Source: Atherix ibis (taxonomy: Eukaryota; Arthropoda; Insecta; Diptera; Athericidae). Taken from it: a DNA stretch of 64,000 nucleotides. Shown one piece after another: positions 20,938 to 34,421 of the stretch. A program made the position numbers and the translations under genes. How positions within the stretch are numbered: the first letter of the stretch is position 1; each line of letters starts with the position of its first letter. Location of the stretch: positions 24,080,233 through 24,144,232 of the forward strand of contig OY282610.1 of the NCBI GenBank assembly GCA_958298945.1, read 5' to 3'. A model generated the notes under the pieces. That model worked only from the letters and a program-made list of their open reading frames with translations, did not search any database and had not been told where the DNA came from.

Positions 20938-23130
20938 CTGTGATGCGGTATTTCTTTTCCCATCATTAATAGTGGGTAATGTCCCAGTTCTTATTTGTTT
21001 ATAAACATTTTATCACAAACAACAATTGTTCCTTGGCAAAAGTAATCTTATTGGGGAAAAGTGCAAAAAAAAAAACGAAGATGAAAGAGTATTGCGAGCG
21101 GTAAACTTTTCTTAATGGGAATTAATACCAAATAGTTCCTGTCGGTGTTCTGGAAGAGCCCGAACGGAATACGTGTAGCTAGGCGTCTGGGGCGAGGTGC
21201 AAGTGCTGTCGAAGCCTTTTGAAAACGTGCAGATTTGGACCGCCGAACAAGATTTGGGATGCAGATACACACACATATACACACACGTTACTTTATTGAG
21301 TCGAGAATAATTTTATGGGAAGAACGGCGAGGTTTTTGTCGGATGGCGGGAAGCCGTGGGTACAGTTGGGGATCTGCATGTGCATTCGGCGCAAGCAAAA
21401 AGGGATAAACAGACGCTGTTCTTAACATAGTCGACGTTGTCGTTATTGTCATCTTCGTTGTCGTCAGCAAAGCGCCGGCGCCAGACACCATCCTTCATTG
21501 ATCGCCGGCAAAATTCATGCATGGGCGACATCTTTCGCGTTAGCGGACTCGCATCACGGCCCATCACGATTCCTGGATCCATTCTCTCTTCGCCTTCAGT
21601 TCAGTGCATTCTCGTTGCATTGAATTGCTGGAAAAAATATCTTTTGGGATTCGTTCGGCGGTGGCTATGGTAGTGGCTTTCGCAGATGGCGACGACGATC
21701 GTGGATGGTGGCTGTGACGATGTTGCTGATGGAGACGGTATAGTTGGAAGAAGGGACAGTGAAGACGATGGCACCGACGGCGACGACGGCTACTCTAAGG
21801 AATATGCGTTCTCCAATTTGATGTTTTCGGCGCACTTCTTAGCCACGGTTCCATTCCAATCCTTCCCCATATCGTCCCCATCGTTTGGCTCTATTGTTTT
21901 TCTGGGATGTCTCATTATGCCGCTTATCTGTGGCTCCAGCTCTCCGCCGTCTCGTCTACTCTATGGAATCCCATCGTTTGTAAATTTAGCATACTTCATT
22001 TCGGAATTCTTTCTTAAGCTTTTCTGCTCTTTTTGCGGGAAGATTTCTTAGCATTTCTTGGCATATTCACTCTGAAAGTCCGTTTCCATTTTCTTGACAG
22101 TAGACACCGGGTGAGAACGCATAATGAGATCAAGTTAGTCCGAATGTAGAGTGCACGTTTCGCAATGTTCGTCCCATAATCGTACATTTCGAAAATTTTA
22201 ATTCGTGGCTAAACTGTCGGATCTCGTTTCGTTCCCTGATGCTCCTTCAGTGTGTGTATTTATCCAATCGTTTATATGCAGAGCCTAACAAGCATGTTAC
22301 TACAGAGCCGCACACAGTAACGAAGTAAAAAAAAAAGTTAAAATAAATCCAAGAAAAGAAAATTGAAGGGTCCGCGCTCCTTACAACATAATTACGTGCC
22401 ATCCGCGCTGGTTGTACACTGGCGCTTTCCTAATCGTATTAACCTTTGACATAGCGCGTAGAGTTAGTAAGTACAGCGACCGTTTAGGTGCAGGTTGGCA
22501 GTAGCTATTTTTCCAGAAAATTTTATTACGCTACTTTGGAGATTTAGAAATTATGAGATTATTTGTTTCGCCTCGTTCGTCCGGCGATCTTTCACCGAAC
22601 AACAAGTTACATTCGGCGCGATCGTTGCATAACGTTTTACATGAACTCAAGTAAAACTTTCGCAAATTAGGCGGACTCTGAAATCCTCTACTGGCAATGG
22701 AATTCCATAATGTTCCGCTAACAATTTTAGGGGTCTTCAATGTCAGCCATCCATATTAGTGGGCGGTGCAGACACTTTGCATCAGAGGCGCCGCAACGCT
22801 TGACAAAATTCATCGTTAAAATGCAGTTTTTTTTGTTTATATCTTAAATCCAGGTCGAATCTTGCAAACTATTACGGCGACAACAGTTTGGATACCATTT
22901 TAAGTGATAGGAGTTTTTTTTCTGATGTGCTCTTTTTATTTTTGAAGATATTTTCTCGTGTTTTTTTTTCGATTCGTTGCTCAAGTTTGTCGAGGTTTTC
23001 TACTAAAAAATATTTTTACGCATATTTCCTTAACTGAAGTTTTCAATTTATAGCAAAATATATTTTTTGATGAATTAATTTTATGCTATTATCTGACCGG
23101 AAATTATATTGGATAAGTCGATGAGAACTG
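20938..23130. other. GC-richer single-copy island, no gene recognised
   Basis: 21100-22800 is clearly less AT-rich than its surroundings. The longest frame is 21686-22051 (plus, 121 codons). It begins with an Asp/Gly-rich stretch encoded by GAC/GGC-type triplet runs and ends in a hydrophobic tail, and no family is recognised. Overlapping frames exist on the minus strand at 21288-21582. CA-rich sequence lies at 21262-21290. Enhancer, promoter or exon are all possible. Confidence 0.35.
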
Positions 23131-23139
23131 ATCCCAGTT

Positions 23140-24830
23140 ATTATCATCAACAGCGGAATTATTTGGTGTCTGAAGAAGACCTTTCGTAGAAAGAAAGTTT
23201 AGGCGATTTCTTCATCTGATTTTGATTATGAATGGCAGAATTATTTGGGGTCTAAGGAAGGTTTTTTTGTAGAAAGAAAATTTACACTAAATTTTTAAGG
23301 CACCTTTGGACGCTTAAAAGAAGAATTATTTATTTCCTGATGAAGGTTTTTCGTTAAAGAAAATTTTTGACCATGTTTTTTCTCGATTTGGATCTTAAAC
23401 AGTAGAACTTTATGGTAACTGTTAAAGACCTTACATAGAAAGAAGTTTAAATGGGATTTTTTCCGATTCGGACCTTCAATTGAAGAATTATTTGGAGTCC
23501 TAGGAAGGTTTTTTGTAGAAAGGAAGTCTATACCACGTTATTATGTCTGTTTTGGACCCTAAACAGCAGAAATTTCTGGTAACTAATAAAGACCTTGCAT
23601 AGAAAGGAAGTTTAAATGATATTTTTTCTTATTTGAATTTAATCCTAGAATTATTTGGGGTCCTAGAAAGGTTTTTTGTAGAAAAAAAGTCTATAAGACG
23701 TTTTTATTTCTCTTGTGGACCATAAACAACATAAATTTATGGTAACTAATTAAGACCTTGCATAGAAAGGAAGTTTAAATGATTTTTTTTTCTGATTAGG
23801 ATTTAAACCTGGAATTATTTGGGGTCCTAGGAAGATTTTTTATAGAAAAAAAATCAATACCACGTTTTCGGACCATAAACAATAGAAATTTATTGTGTCT
23901 CATAAATCCCTTCCACAGAAAGGAAGTTATAATAAAATGAGTTTTTTTTTCTTATTTGGACCTCCAATCGTAGAATTATTTGAAGTCTTAAGACTGCTTT
24001 TCATAGAAAAGATATCTAGATAATGTTTCTTTCTATTAATAGTTTGGACCCTAAAGAGCATAATTATTAACTACCTGATAGATTTCTTTCATATAAACTG
24101 GACCACATCGGTTTTCTTATTTAGACCTTCAATTACAAAATTTTAATATGGCCTATTATGGTCCACCCTCAAAAGATATTTAAGATCTACCCTCAAAAAA
24201 TATTTAATAAATAACTTTTTTCTTTTCCGGTTTGGATCTTCGAACGCAGATTTTTCTGAATACTGAGGAAGATCTTTAATAAATAAAAATTTCTAACCAT
24301 ATTTTTTTCGATTAGGATCCTCAACAGTAGAATTATTGACCGTCTAATGAAGGTTTTCTATAGAAACGAAGTCTACACCTTATTTTTCTATCTACTTTGG
24401 ACCCTTAAAGGTAATTTTATTGATGTTTCAGGAAGATTTTTTGTAAGGGAAAATTTTTGAACATGTTTCCTATCTGTTTCGGACCCTTAAGAGAAGAATT
24501 ATTGAATTATAGATTGCGTAAAAAAGATTGCTAAATCGTGTTTTTCTTTTCCAGTATAGACCTTTGATTACAGAATCTTTAATTGTCCGGGGGAGGTCTT
24601 TCATAAAAAAGTTCGTCTGGCCATACTTTCTATCCAATTAGGACCTCTGCACTGGCGCCTTAACAGCAGAATTATTGGATGATGAAAGTTTCCCATCACA
24701 AGGAAGTGTGGAGCACATTTTTTCCCCTAACTTAAGACCTTCGATTGCAGAATTTTAAAATGCCCTATTCAAGTCTTCGGGTAGAAGGGATCTATCTATT
24801 TTGTACCATTAGGAGCGGAATTGTTAAATG
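23140..24830 (+). repeat. 82 bp monomer array with ~164 bp dimers
   Basis: The landmark GAATTATT (or its variant) falls at 23156, 23238, 23323, 23405, 23485, 23569, 23648, about 23731, 23812 and 23885: about 82 bp apart. Two monomer types alternate. One has GGGGTCCTAGGAAGGTTTTT (23485, 23648, 23812, spaced 163-164). The other has GGTAACTAATAAAGACCTT followed by CATAGAAAGGAAGTTTAAAT. The order decays to the right but GGACC...AGAATTATT words continue to about 24830. Confidence 0.9.
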
Positions 24831-27257
24831 CCTGATTAAGGTCTTGACTATGTTTGGACCCTTAATAGCAAATTGAACGTGTGGCCAATGTTCCGTTTTA
24901 CAATGGAGGTCATCCAAATTATTATCTCCAAACTCAAACTCAGTACGTTTATCTACAACCAAAAAAACCGATTCCTTAGGATTTTCTGAATAGGATTTTC
25001 TTTGTTCACCGAGACCTACCACCCTATTTATTAGATCAAATTAATGCTCTTAATTCCTGCAAAGATGTGCAAAATATTAATTCTTGTAGAAAAATTTTAA
25101 TTACGAAATCTGACTGTTAGTGCGGCCAAAGGATTTAATATGACAACTAAAATCGACACTCGGTCCTGTTAACTTTTGCAATATGACAAATCATGACGAC
25201 GATTTGCTCGCATTTGTAACGCATACGAAATAATTTTCCAAAGTTATCTGTTGACTGATGAGCACTGATTGAAAAAAGGTGCAAATTGAAAAAGAGCAAC
25301 AACAAAATATTCCAGAGGAACGTTAGCACTGTACAGTGACTTGAAATCCAGTCCACTAGTGTGGGTGAGTACCTTATCGTTTCCAGCCTTTAATCATATT
25401 CATTAGGGTAGACCGTAGTAAATTTGATTATCTCATCAATTGCGAACAGGTTGCCAGGACTCATGCGAATAGCAAACGATAAATCAACCCACTTTTTACC
25501 ACTGATTATGTGCATGACTGTCAGCTTTTCACCCTTTTCTCTTTACCATAATCGCGTTAGCCTCGAAGGACTCATCAAAGTCTTTCAAATAACGCCCCTT
25601 TCTGGTATTTTTTTTTTTTTGTAAATTTTCCTTCGTCCTTACTGCCGATCATAATGTCAAAAGTGCCAAAGAACAAAAAATACAAAAACTCTCAAGAAAC
25701 TTTTCTTTTACATTACAAAACGGAAAAAGGAAAAAACCAAAAATTCCAAATAGTTGAGAAAATTGGGAGGGGGGGGGAGATGTGCTGAGCCACTATTACT
25801 ACTGTTGCATCCCTGTAAGCTGTTGCGATCATTGCTATTCAATAGAGAAACTCTGATTTGACAAATTTTTTTAAGTGACTCCTTAAAATTTTTGCTTAAT
25901 TTTGTTTTTTTTTTGTCAGCATTTAACATACCCGAAAGGGTTGTTCGGTTAATCCTTTTTACCGATTATTCTCATTTCGATTATCTTTGAACAGCATCGT
26001 TCGACACCTAATCCCACTCGCTTACCGCTATCCGCTCACCAATAACGAATCAAGTCAGTAGAATTTTACACCTGCAATGACATTAGACCAGGAAACTACT
26101 CGCTTCTGTCAAATATAATCGAAGGAAGCCTACAACATTTTCACTTTCTTGCAGGCTTTTATGCCCATTACCACCCCGTGAAAGGGTGTGCACTTTTGAA
26201 GTATTTTATGCCATGGATTTTTAATTATCTTCGAGTCGCCTGTTTTCGTCTTGGCATTATCTATCGACGTACAGTCGAAACGTGGCTCATAGTTGAGGAC
26301 GAAAGTTAAAAGGAGGAAGAGATTTACATCCAGAGTCCTTTAATTAGATGAGTTTGATTGCCGTGAGAGAAGTATACCGTTCGGAGAGTTGGGGTGGCAC
26401 AGCCTAAGTGGTGACTTTTCAATGCGAAGATAAGGATTCCGAGTCGGCGATGAGCGATGCACAAAAGCAAAGTAAGTGAGTGATTGGGATGGTTGCCTTC
26501 AAGTGGAATAATAACGGGTGGCAATTATTGAACTCCGCTAGTAAAAGGGGTAAAGAAGATAATTGAAAACCACACCGCCGACTGATCAAAAGTGATGAGT
26601 TTTGTTTGTTTGTTTTTTTTTGTTGCATTTACCAAATTTAATTTTGTGGGTGATTTCAGTGTCCTTTAACTTCTGTGTATCGCTCACTTTCATAGTGTAG
26701 CAAAATAGGCGATAATACAAAAAGACTATAATACCCGCCCGATTATGTCAGCTCAATGTGTATACATCTAGGATGGTTGTTGGTAATTTGATGGGGATGG
26801 GCGGCTGGTAAATGTACGAATACTGACATGATAGTATGAAAAGTGCAATCAAAATCAAACGGTTCGAGAGCCGATACTGAAAAGGCAAACAACAACATTA
26901 GGGTAAAGGTCGCTCAGCAACATGAAAATCGGTTTTTTTCTTCTTCTCCTTTAAGAAAATCAGTTCTGAATAGGATCCGACTGAGTGTACGTGAAAAGGG
27001 CGGCTTAATACGATTTTCTATTTAGTATGCGACAAACGAGAATATGTAAACGGAGGTTACGAAGGACAAAACACATACATAAATAGAGTAAAAAACCCAC
27101 AACAACAACAACAAAATTCAAAGCTTTTCACTATTTCAAAGGGTAAAAAGTTCAAAGGAGCTCAATGCAAGTTAACATCGTGTTTATGGTGGAAGAATTG
27201 TCGCCAAGACAGCATATTATTCTCAACTAAATGCAAACGGAATCCTATCCAATGTGT
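24831..27257. other. Single-copy stretch, moderately GC-richer, no gene recognised
   Basis: Frames under 80 codons only, on both strands (for example 24792-25022 minus and 25147-25356 minus). A run of nine G lies at 25769-25777. Nothing identifies an exon. Confidence 0.4.
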
Positions 27258-27300
27258 GTGTGTGTGTGTATGTGTGTGTGTGCGGTGTGTGTATGAATAC
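27258..27300 (+). repeat. (TG)n-rich microsatellite
   Basis: TG runs broken by TA and CGG. Confidence 0.9.
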
Positions 27301-27372
27301 GTTTGTGCGTACTAACCAATCTACCCCTCATCCCATTTCTGTCTAGCATAGAAAATGTTTACTTCTTACTAA

Positions 27373-28420
27373 CTCTTTCGTGAAATATTCTTTCCCACAA
27401 AGAGTTTTTCCTCATTTTTTTAACTGAAAAGGTTTTTTCTTTGTTGCTTGGTAAAGTAGACTTTTCTATTTTAAGCAGGCTATTAATAGATTGGGGAAAG
27501 GGGGGAAACGGGATATGGTTTAGAGGGTAGAGTGAAAAGTTTTTGTGTTTTTGGTTAACATATGCCGAGAAGTGGAAGGTCTTAGCTGGAAGGGCAGTAG
27601 GCGTTGTGTTTTATGGTCTATACAGCAGCATCAATGGTTTAAGACCCTAAGTCTACCTTCTCGTCATCGAACAAATTGGGCCCAATCTCTTTCGTGAAAT
27701 ATTCTTTCCCACAAAGATTTAAACGTATGCCAAGAAGTGGAAGGTTTTGGCTTGAGGGGCAGTGGGCGTTTTTGTTTAGGGTCCCTACAGGAGCGTAGAT
27801 GGTTTCAGACCCTAGTCTACTTTTTGGTCATCGATAAAATTGGGTCTAATCTCTTTCGTGAAATATTCTTTCCCACATAGATTTAAACGTATGCCAAAAA
27901 GTGGAAGGTCTTAGCTGGAGGGGCAGTTGGCATTGTTGTTTAGGGTCCGTACAGGAGCGTAAATAGTTTCAGAATCTAGTTTACCTTTTCGTCATCGATA
28001 AAATTGGGTCCAATCTCTTTTGTGAAATATTCTTTTCCACAAAGATTTAAACGTATGCCAAAAAGTGGAAGGTCTTAGCTGGAGGGGCAGTTGGCATTGT
28101 TGTTTAGGGTCCGTGCAGGAGCGTAAATAGTTGCAGACCTAGGTTACCTTCTGCTCATCGATAAAATTGGGTCCAATCTCTTTCGTGAATTATTCATTCT
28201 CACAAAGAGTATTTTCTCTTTTAATTTTTTTACTTGAAAAGTCATATCCTTTGTTGCTTGGCAAACAAGACTTTTCTATTCTAAGCAGGCCATTAATTGT
28301 GTAGACAAAAGGGGGGAAACGGGATATGGTTTATAGGGGAGAGTGCAAAGTTATCGTATTTTTGGTTAACGTATGCCGAAAAATGGAAAGTTTTACCTTG
28401 AGTGGCGTAGGAACCCTAAA
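27373..28420 (+). repeat. 164 bp tandem repeat bracketed by two long units
   Basis: CTCTTTCGTGAAATATTC starts at 27373, 27687, 27851, 28015 (CTCTTTTGTG) and 28178. The inner spacings are 164, 164 and 163 bp. The first unit (314 bp) and the last (28178 to about 28420) carry the same extra ~150 bp with TTTGTTGCTTGG, GACTTTTCTATT, AAGCAGGC and GGGGGGAAACGGGATATGG. That extra block is absent from the three inner units. Confidence 0.95.
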
Positions 28421-29330
28421 AATTAGGTTCAATTAGTTGTACTGACTTTGATCAGATCGATAGAAACCTTATCCCTTATACACTATCGGCAAACTCTTTG
28501 AATAATAACTTTTTAACTATCTGTCTAGAGCAATCGGGTCCCACATGATACGAACACGCACAAATTATCCCCAAAGCAATAAACGTTTTCAAAGACAGCT
28601 TAAAACTCTGCTCAGAATCAACGATAACAATAACAACTGAACAGATAAGATTGTCATTATTATTGTTAGGTTTTTAAATCTTAATTATGGAGCAGCCACA
28701 ACCCCTCATCAGCTTAGGGACACATTGCCAAAAATAACAGCAACCAGCAACTATCCTAACGCAAATGGAAACGTTTTTGTACCAACATAAAAAGCTTAAT
28801 CCGAATTGATAGAAAAATATCTGCCATAGCACCACCTTATCAGGGGTCCCAAAAGACAAAACTGTTATTGTAGAGTAGTTGCAAGAGGTTCCAATCAGCA
28901 ACACTATTAAGAATATTTCGGTGGACAGATTGAAACCCTGTCAAACTGCCCCCCTAATTTCGTCGTGTCGAACAGCGAGTGATGTAGTAGATCGTAGCCT
29001 ATACGTAGTTGTGCCCCCAATAAAAAAATTTAAATAAACCTCTCCTCTCCGGACAAAGCAAAACCAGCTGCCGCTTTAGTAAATATTGGAGACTTTTGCA
29101 GATCCGATACTCGTGGGTCTGGATTAAGACTTCAACTAGAAATTCTCCTCAAATAACAGATCTTCTTTCATTTCATTTAAAGGTCGCACAGGTAAACTGA
29201 ATAAATATATTTTTTTCCAACCTAATCCAAAGCAATTTCAACGAGCTTCTGCTCAACTTTTAGAAATTTTTTCGAAAAGGAAATTCACCTCAATTTTTGC
29301 AAATTTCCTAGGATAATTACTTAACGATCT
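28421..29330. other. Single-copy stretch without a recognised gene
   Basis: Balanced to AT-rich. One frame, 28674-28904 minus, of 76 codons with no known motif. Confidence 0.4.
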
Positions 29331-30205
29331 TCAAAAGCGAACCACAACTCCAGCGCCGATCTGTACTATCACCAGCCAGCATTGAGTGTCGATCGGATTT
29401 TTATCACACATTCTATTCTCGTCGAAATCTTCATAGATCATCGACTTGTAAGTCTGTTGGATCTTGCTAGGAATGCGAAAGATGTTGATGCGGGGATCTG
29501 AGAATCGTTGATCCCACATACAGGCACAGCCGTTCATTGGACACGCCAGATAATCAATTGCGGCAATAACGATTTCGTTTAATAATATTTTTGTAGGCTT
29601 CGGATTGGAGATCGTCGAACAGGATAAGGCGTCTTTGCAGTTCGTGCCCCAAGACGAACTTGTAAATGCTCGTATGGGCAATGTTGTTAAATGGTAAGCT
29701 TGATTGTGGTACACGTACAGCAAGGTGAGTTGGGGAAGAGGACGGGTGGAAGAGCGGGATAATCGGGGAATGTGGCATATCACAGCGAAACTTTCCGTTT
29801 ATTGGTCGGAGCCCATTCCCAACACTGTCTGTGGACCATTTGCGATCCGCCAGATAGTCTGCGCGCGCCGCACTTGTAAACACATCATTACGGGGTAATT
29901 AGGAGTCCGTTCATGCAGAACCCGTACGACATGCTGTGCGCGATAATGTTCGTAATTAATGCACGCCGGCCGAGAATGTTTCCAGCACCGTATCTGGGCA
30001 GATCGTGCAGTTCAGGCGATCGATCGATCTCCCATTCTTTAGAAGGAAATTTTCAAACTATCTCCGGACTCATTCCAAAGCGCCATAGCTTCACGATTCT
30101 ATTGCGGCAAATGCACTTTTCTATTCCCGATACGAAAACTGGACGCAGTGCATACGGATACTCCGTCAAGCCTCCTCGCCAATTTCCAAACAAAAACTGA
30201 TCCGA

Positions 30206-30748
30206 ATGCGTCTAATCACATTTTATTATTTAATTTTCGTACGTTTTTATGCTTACGCACCGATAAGATCATCTGGCGGCGGCGCAGAGAGTGATAATTG
30301 TGGCGCGTTTTATGTCGGCTCCATTTTCGCAAATCTGATAATTTTCGCAGTTGTCATCAACGTTTCTTTTTTGTTATTTTCCCTCGTGCTTGGGTTGTTT
30401 TTGGTTCGGTGTTTAGTCTCTTCGGTAGTTTACGATGGCGTCAACATTACTTTGCATATGCATCATCTGACCCCCAACCTCCACGGGTCACCCAACCAAC
30501 TCAACGGTTCCTGGCTCTATCTGAGTCTTGTCGCCAGACTGCATATGGTATCAGTGGCGGAACGTCTGCCAGGATATCACCTGATGTTGAACAAATTCAT
30601 GCGATTGGCAGAGCCGCTGTCGTACGAGGAAAGAGTCGCTGCTGGGAAATTGTGCGTTTATTTTGCGTCCGCCCACAAGGGCGCCTATCATTTCTGCACA
30701 ATTTATAATAATTTTATTCGATTCGGCATCGGCCGAAATTCCTCTTAG
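30206..30748 (+). CDS. Doubtful 180-codon open frame, unknown product
   Basis: This is the longest frame of the window, ATG to TAG. The predicted product has a hydrophobic segment at about residues 39-69 (FYVGSIFANLIIFAVV and on), which could be one membrane span, followed by a more polar part with LSYEERVAAGKL near residue 137. I do not recognise it. Against coding: a second plus frame of 136 codons (30298-30708) lies inside it in another phase, a minus frame (30551-30808) overlaps its end, and the bases before the ATG fit insect start contexts poorly. It may be a chance frame in a GC-richer island, or one exon of a gene whose other parts I cannot see. Confidence 0.15.
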   Translation: MRLITFYYLIFVRFYAYAPIRSSGGGAESDNCGAFYVGSIFANLIIFAVVINVSFLLFSLVLGLFLVRCLVSSVVYDGVNITLHMHHLTPNLHGSPNQLNGSWLYLSLVARLHMVSVAERLPGYHLMLNKFMRLAEPLSYEERVAAGKLCVYFASAHKGAYHFCTIYNNFIRFGIGRNSS

Positions 30749-33207
30749 TTTTTCTGCCGTATTTTTTTGTTGTTTAGATTCTCCTCTTGGAATTTTTGAT
30801 ATTCTCATCAGATCGGCTGAATTTTAGTGGACAATTTTCGACAAAAAAAATTTACAAAAAAAGAGAGAATTTTTTTTTTGGGGGTCTCCAAAAACAAGCA
30901 AAATAATTTCGGGGTTCAGTGGGAATATGTCAATTAGACAACATATAAAATTATGGAAAAAATTTCTAATAGCCAAGCAGTTATTATTGCGGTTTTATTA
31001 AGTGAAGGAAAAATTAGCAGGAAGTAAAAGGGTTGTGGTGCGGGTAGCTGGGGGTCTCAAACCTCCAATCGAATTGGCAGCAATCGAATTCGTGCGTCGT
31101 TTTATTTTGCAATTTTCCGTTTCGTATTTTTTTTCTCAGGTTACCAACCATTCCAGTCCCGCTCCAATCGGCATGGCACCATTTGGCGACTTAATCTCTC
31201 ACCAACACAGCTATGCCTTCGATTTGCACCATTTCCAGTCAATTCTTATCAACCGCCGTGAATGAGTTGCCTGCGCGGCATAGCTGAACCGATGACATGG
31301 ATGGCTTGTCATCGAAGGGATTTTGATGAATTAACAACACGAAATTAAGAGACATGACACACGAAATCCAGACTCCGAAACGATGAATGCGATGCTCTCG
31401 GCACTGGCCAAACGTATAGTGACGGCCTAAGACTAGATAACTGTGGACAGCCGTGTATTGGTGGAATCTTGCAAATGACGACAATAGCTTATTTTTTCAT
31501 TAGCTCTTCTTTTATCTCTCTCTCTCTCTGTCGATTTATACTATTTGTTTTTCGTTTTTAGTTTTTTTCCGGTTGTTTTTTTTTCATTTTCGAAGTTTAC
31601 CTTCTATCTGCACTGATCACTTGTACGCTTTTGTATGCGGTGTCGTCCTGTTGTAGCCGCCGTTTGTCGACCATTAATAACAAAATGGATCACTTCGAAA
31701 CGATATTGATCGACGCGACTCACCGGTATGAATAGACGTTTGCGACAGCAACATTGTGTTACCGAAAAGAGATATCGTCGGAATTGCATTAATTTCGTTC
31801 GCGGAATTCCAAGCAGCTCCCAATTCTTGGCGGCTGGCGCTGTCTACGTCGTGTTCCATTGTCTTTTTACTCACCACACTCCTGGATCCCCACTAATCGG
31901 TGCGCATTTAATTCTCTTGCCAATGCTTTTTTCTAGATCGGTTGGGCTAGAATTTTGTCCTGGCTTCGTCATCATCTTCTTTAGAATTTTTCTAATCTCG
32001 CATATTTTTATCCTTTTTTCTTATGCCAATCAGAGCTGTTGATAACTTAACCACCTCAACAATCTGAAACTGTCTCGACAACATTATTGATTCGAATAGA
32101 AAGTGGAGCAGTTTCAGTTGAGCTGGTGGTGGTATTATGAGATCAAACGCGAAGAATGGAAATTTACTCATTCACATCCTCCCAAACACATCGTGCCGAC
32201 TTCGGAACTATAATGAAGACAGGAATTAACTCAAACTATTAAGGAAGTTTCTAGATCTTTAAGAATAATTAATACGAGATGGTAGAAATGGTTTGCATCT
32301 GAAAATTAACGAAACAAATGGAAAATCATTGCAGATCTATCGTGAAGAGGACGCTTTTTCGACTTTGATCGAAATAACGCCGAAGAATGACAAGATCCAT
32401 GTTGGAAGTGATAGTGACAGAGGCAATAACAGTACTAAATGGCATGCGGGTGTATATTTACGAGCACGGGACTCAACCTACCTGAACACGATCGTTCGCG
32501 TTTCTCTGTCTGTGTGGACTGTTGAAGAAAAAACTGTGGGATCGTCTTCGGTGGTGGAGGCACGAAGCCTCCAAATCAAATACGTTCTCCGAATTCTGGG
32601 AAACATGCGTTCCGAGAGACAAAAGCTGTCTCATTAGGAATATCTTAAGTGTGTGGCATTTTACGCGAAATGGTTGATAAATGTTATTGTTGCCGGCTTC
32701 GAGGATTCCAAGGTAGCATTGCTGTTAGCCATGCGTCTGGGAAGCGCCATGGGGTTTCAAGTTGGTTCCCGCATACCTGGACATGTTAGCCGTCGACCAT
32801 GAGTTGAGGCTCTTGAGACGTGAACCATGAATCTTGTTTGCAGTCAAGAACAATCGCGGCTGTTGTTATGCATAGCCGACTAGATCAGGACGATCGTTGA
32901 GAGACACCGAAGACGAGCACGGATGGATTCAGACGAAAGTATACGATTGGGAAATTCTAAAAGTTTGCCGAAGGTTAGTGGATCACGTTAAATGGTTGTG
33001 GCCATCGATGGCGGCTGGCTGGTGGGGCTACCCCCGAATTGTTACCGATCACTCGGGACACTGTCGTATAGTGGCAATGAGGGTTTCATGTGCGGTGATG
33101 GTCACAGATCAGGCGCAGTTAAGTTGGCACGATAATTGTGGAGCCTATGGGGCGGCTGTGACAATGACAACAGTGATCGTTGTATTGATAACGCTGACAT
33201 TTTCAAT

Positions 33208-33295
33208 GGCCGATGGACGATGCCTGATGGACGATGCCCAAAGCCTGATGGTTGATGGCTGATGGCTAGTGCCCGATTGCTGATGGTCGGTGCAA
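33208..33295 (+). repeat. GATGG-rich imperfect minisatellite
   Basis: A loose ~10 bp pattern of GATGG followed by CCGATGG, ACGATGC, TTGATGG and CTGATGG. It lies at the end of one frame (32897-33262), which shows that part of that frame is low-complexity. Confidence 0.75.
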
Positions 33296-34421
33296 CAGAA
33301 TACGAATAGGAGCCTGAACGATGTCGCAATGTGGATCACGATCACTGCCATGAATCATCGTGATTCTGTCCCGATCATCATTGTTGTACTGTCGGCATCT
33401 CAGCCATGGATATTCTCTCTAATTGGCATCGTCATTTCGGTGGATGAAGATCGCCCTGATCACTTCGACAGCGGCACCGGTACAGGCGACTATGGCGGCA
33501 ACTATGACGGTGGCTTACCATCGGTGGCCATCAACGAAATGTTCGTTTTTATTCTCAACATTCCAATGGTTGGGAAAGAATTTCGGATGAAGAGAATCTT
33601 GCCGCGCACAATACAACAAACCACCAATACCAACTGTAGCCAACCATTGTTGGATGTGTAGCCTAACTCCAAAAACCGATGCTAATTCAACATTTCAGTA
33701 TTCTCTTAATGTGCCTAATTTACTTCTTAATCTACACGAAATCTGACATTTTAGTTAGGCTTTGAATTTTTCCGTAAACTTGTTGCGTAACTCTGGCATG
33801 CCAACCAAGTATTTTTATTCGTTTCGGTGTTCTTTTCTCCTGATTTGTTTTCTCTTCTTTTTTCTTTTCAAATTTTCGTTTTCTTTCTGAATTTTATTTT
33901 TTTGGCAGTTTGTTTTCTTACAGATTCTATGCATAATGACTAATCGAAAAGGCTTAATTTCGTCAATTATTCGCTGATGCAGATTGAATTAATTGTGATG
34001 AAATGTATAATTTTCTAAAAGATTTTCGTTGTTTTTCTTTTAATTTCCATTTGATAATTTTCAAGTATTGTAAAGAGAAAAATTTGTTTACTTCTTAATT
34101 GGAGTGAAAAAGTCTCATTGAAGAGGAGAGGGTCTCAGTGGATTTTTGGCAATTCATCAAAACTATTTATTCATGGTTTCTTTTGATCTTTACTTAAAAT
34201 TGTAAAATTTTGTGGAACAATTGATATTTCCCAACTGATATTTTTAGGACCGCAGCAATTTTGAAATGTTTCAATTAGTCTTGACGGTGTGTGTTGAGAT
34301 CTTTCGAAATATTTGAAAAGTGTTCAGACCTTAAAAATGTCAGTTCGGGTGTATTAGGGAAGAACAATTTGCGACCTCAAAAATGAAAGCATCCTAGTTG
34401 GTGTTTTGCTTTTCTTTTTGA

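Larger units (their letters stand above)
29331..33661. other. Largest GC-richer island (4.3 kb), function unknown
   Basis: The stretch holds the window's longest open frames: 29331-29783 (minus, 150 codons), 29554-29883 (minus, 109), 30206-30748 (plus, 180), 30298-30708 (plus, 136), 31728-32042 (plus, 104), 32293-32637 (plus, 114), 32897-33262 (plus, 121) and 33290-33661 (plus, 123). Many overlap in other frames or on the other strand, as expected when stop codons are rare. A pyrimidine tract ending TTTTTTTCTCAG at about 31140 would make a good splice acceptor for the frame that ends TGA at 31263-31265. A TC run at 31515-31529 would read as GAGA sites. No protein family is recognised. A cluster of unrecognised exons or conserved regulatory DNA are the two main options. 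Confidence 0.35.
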
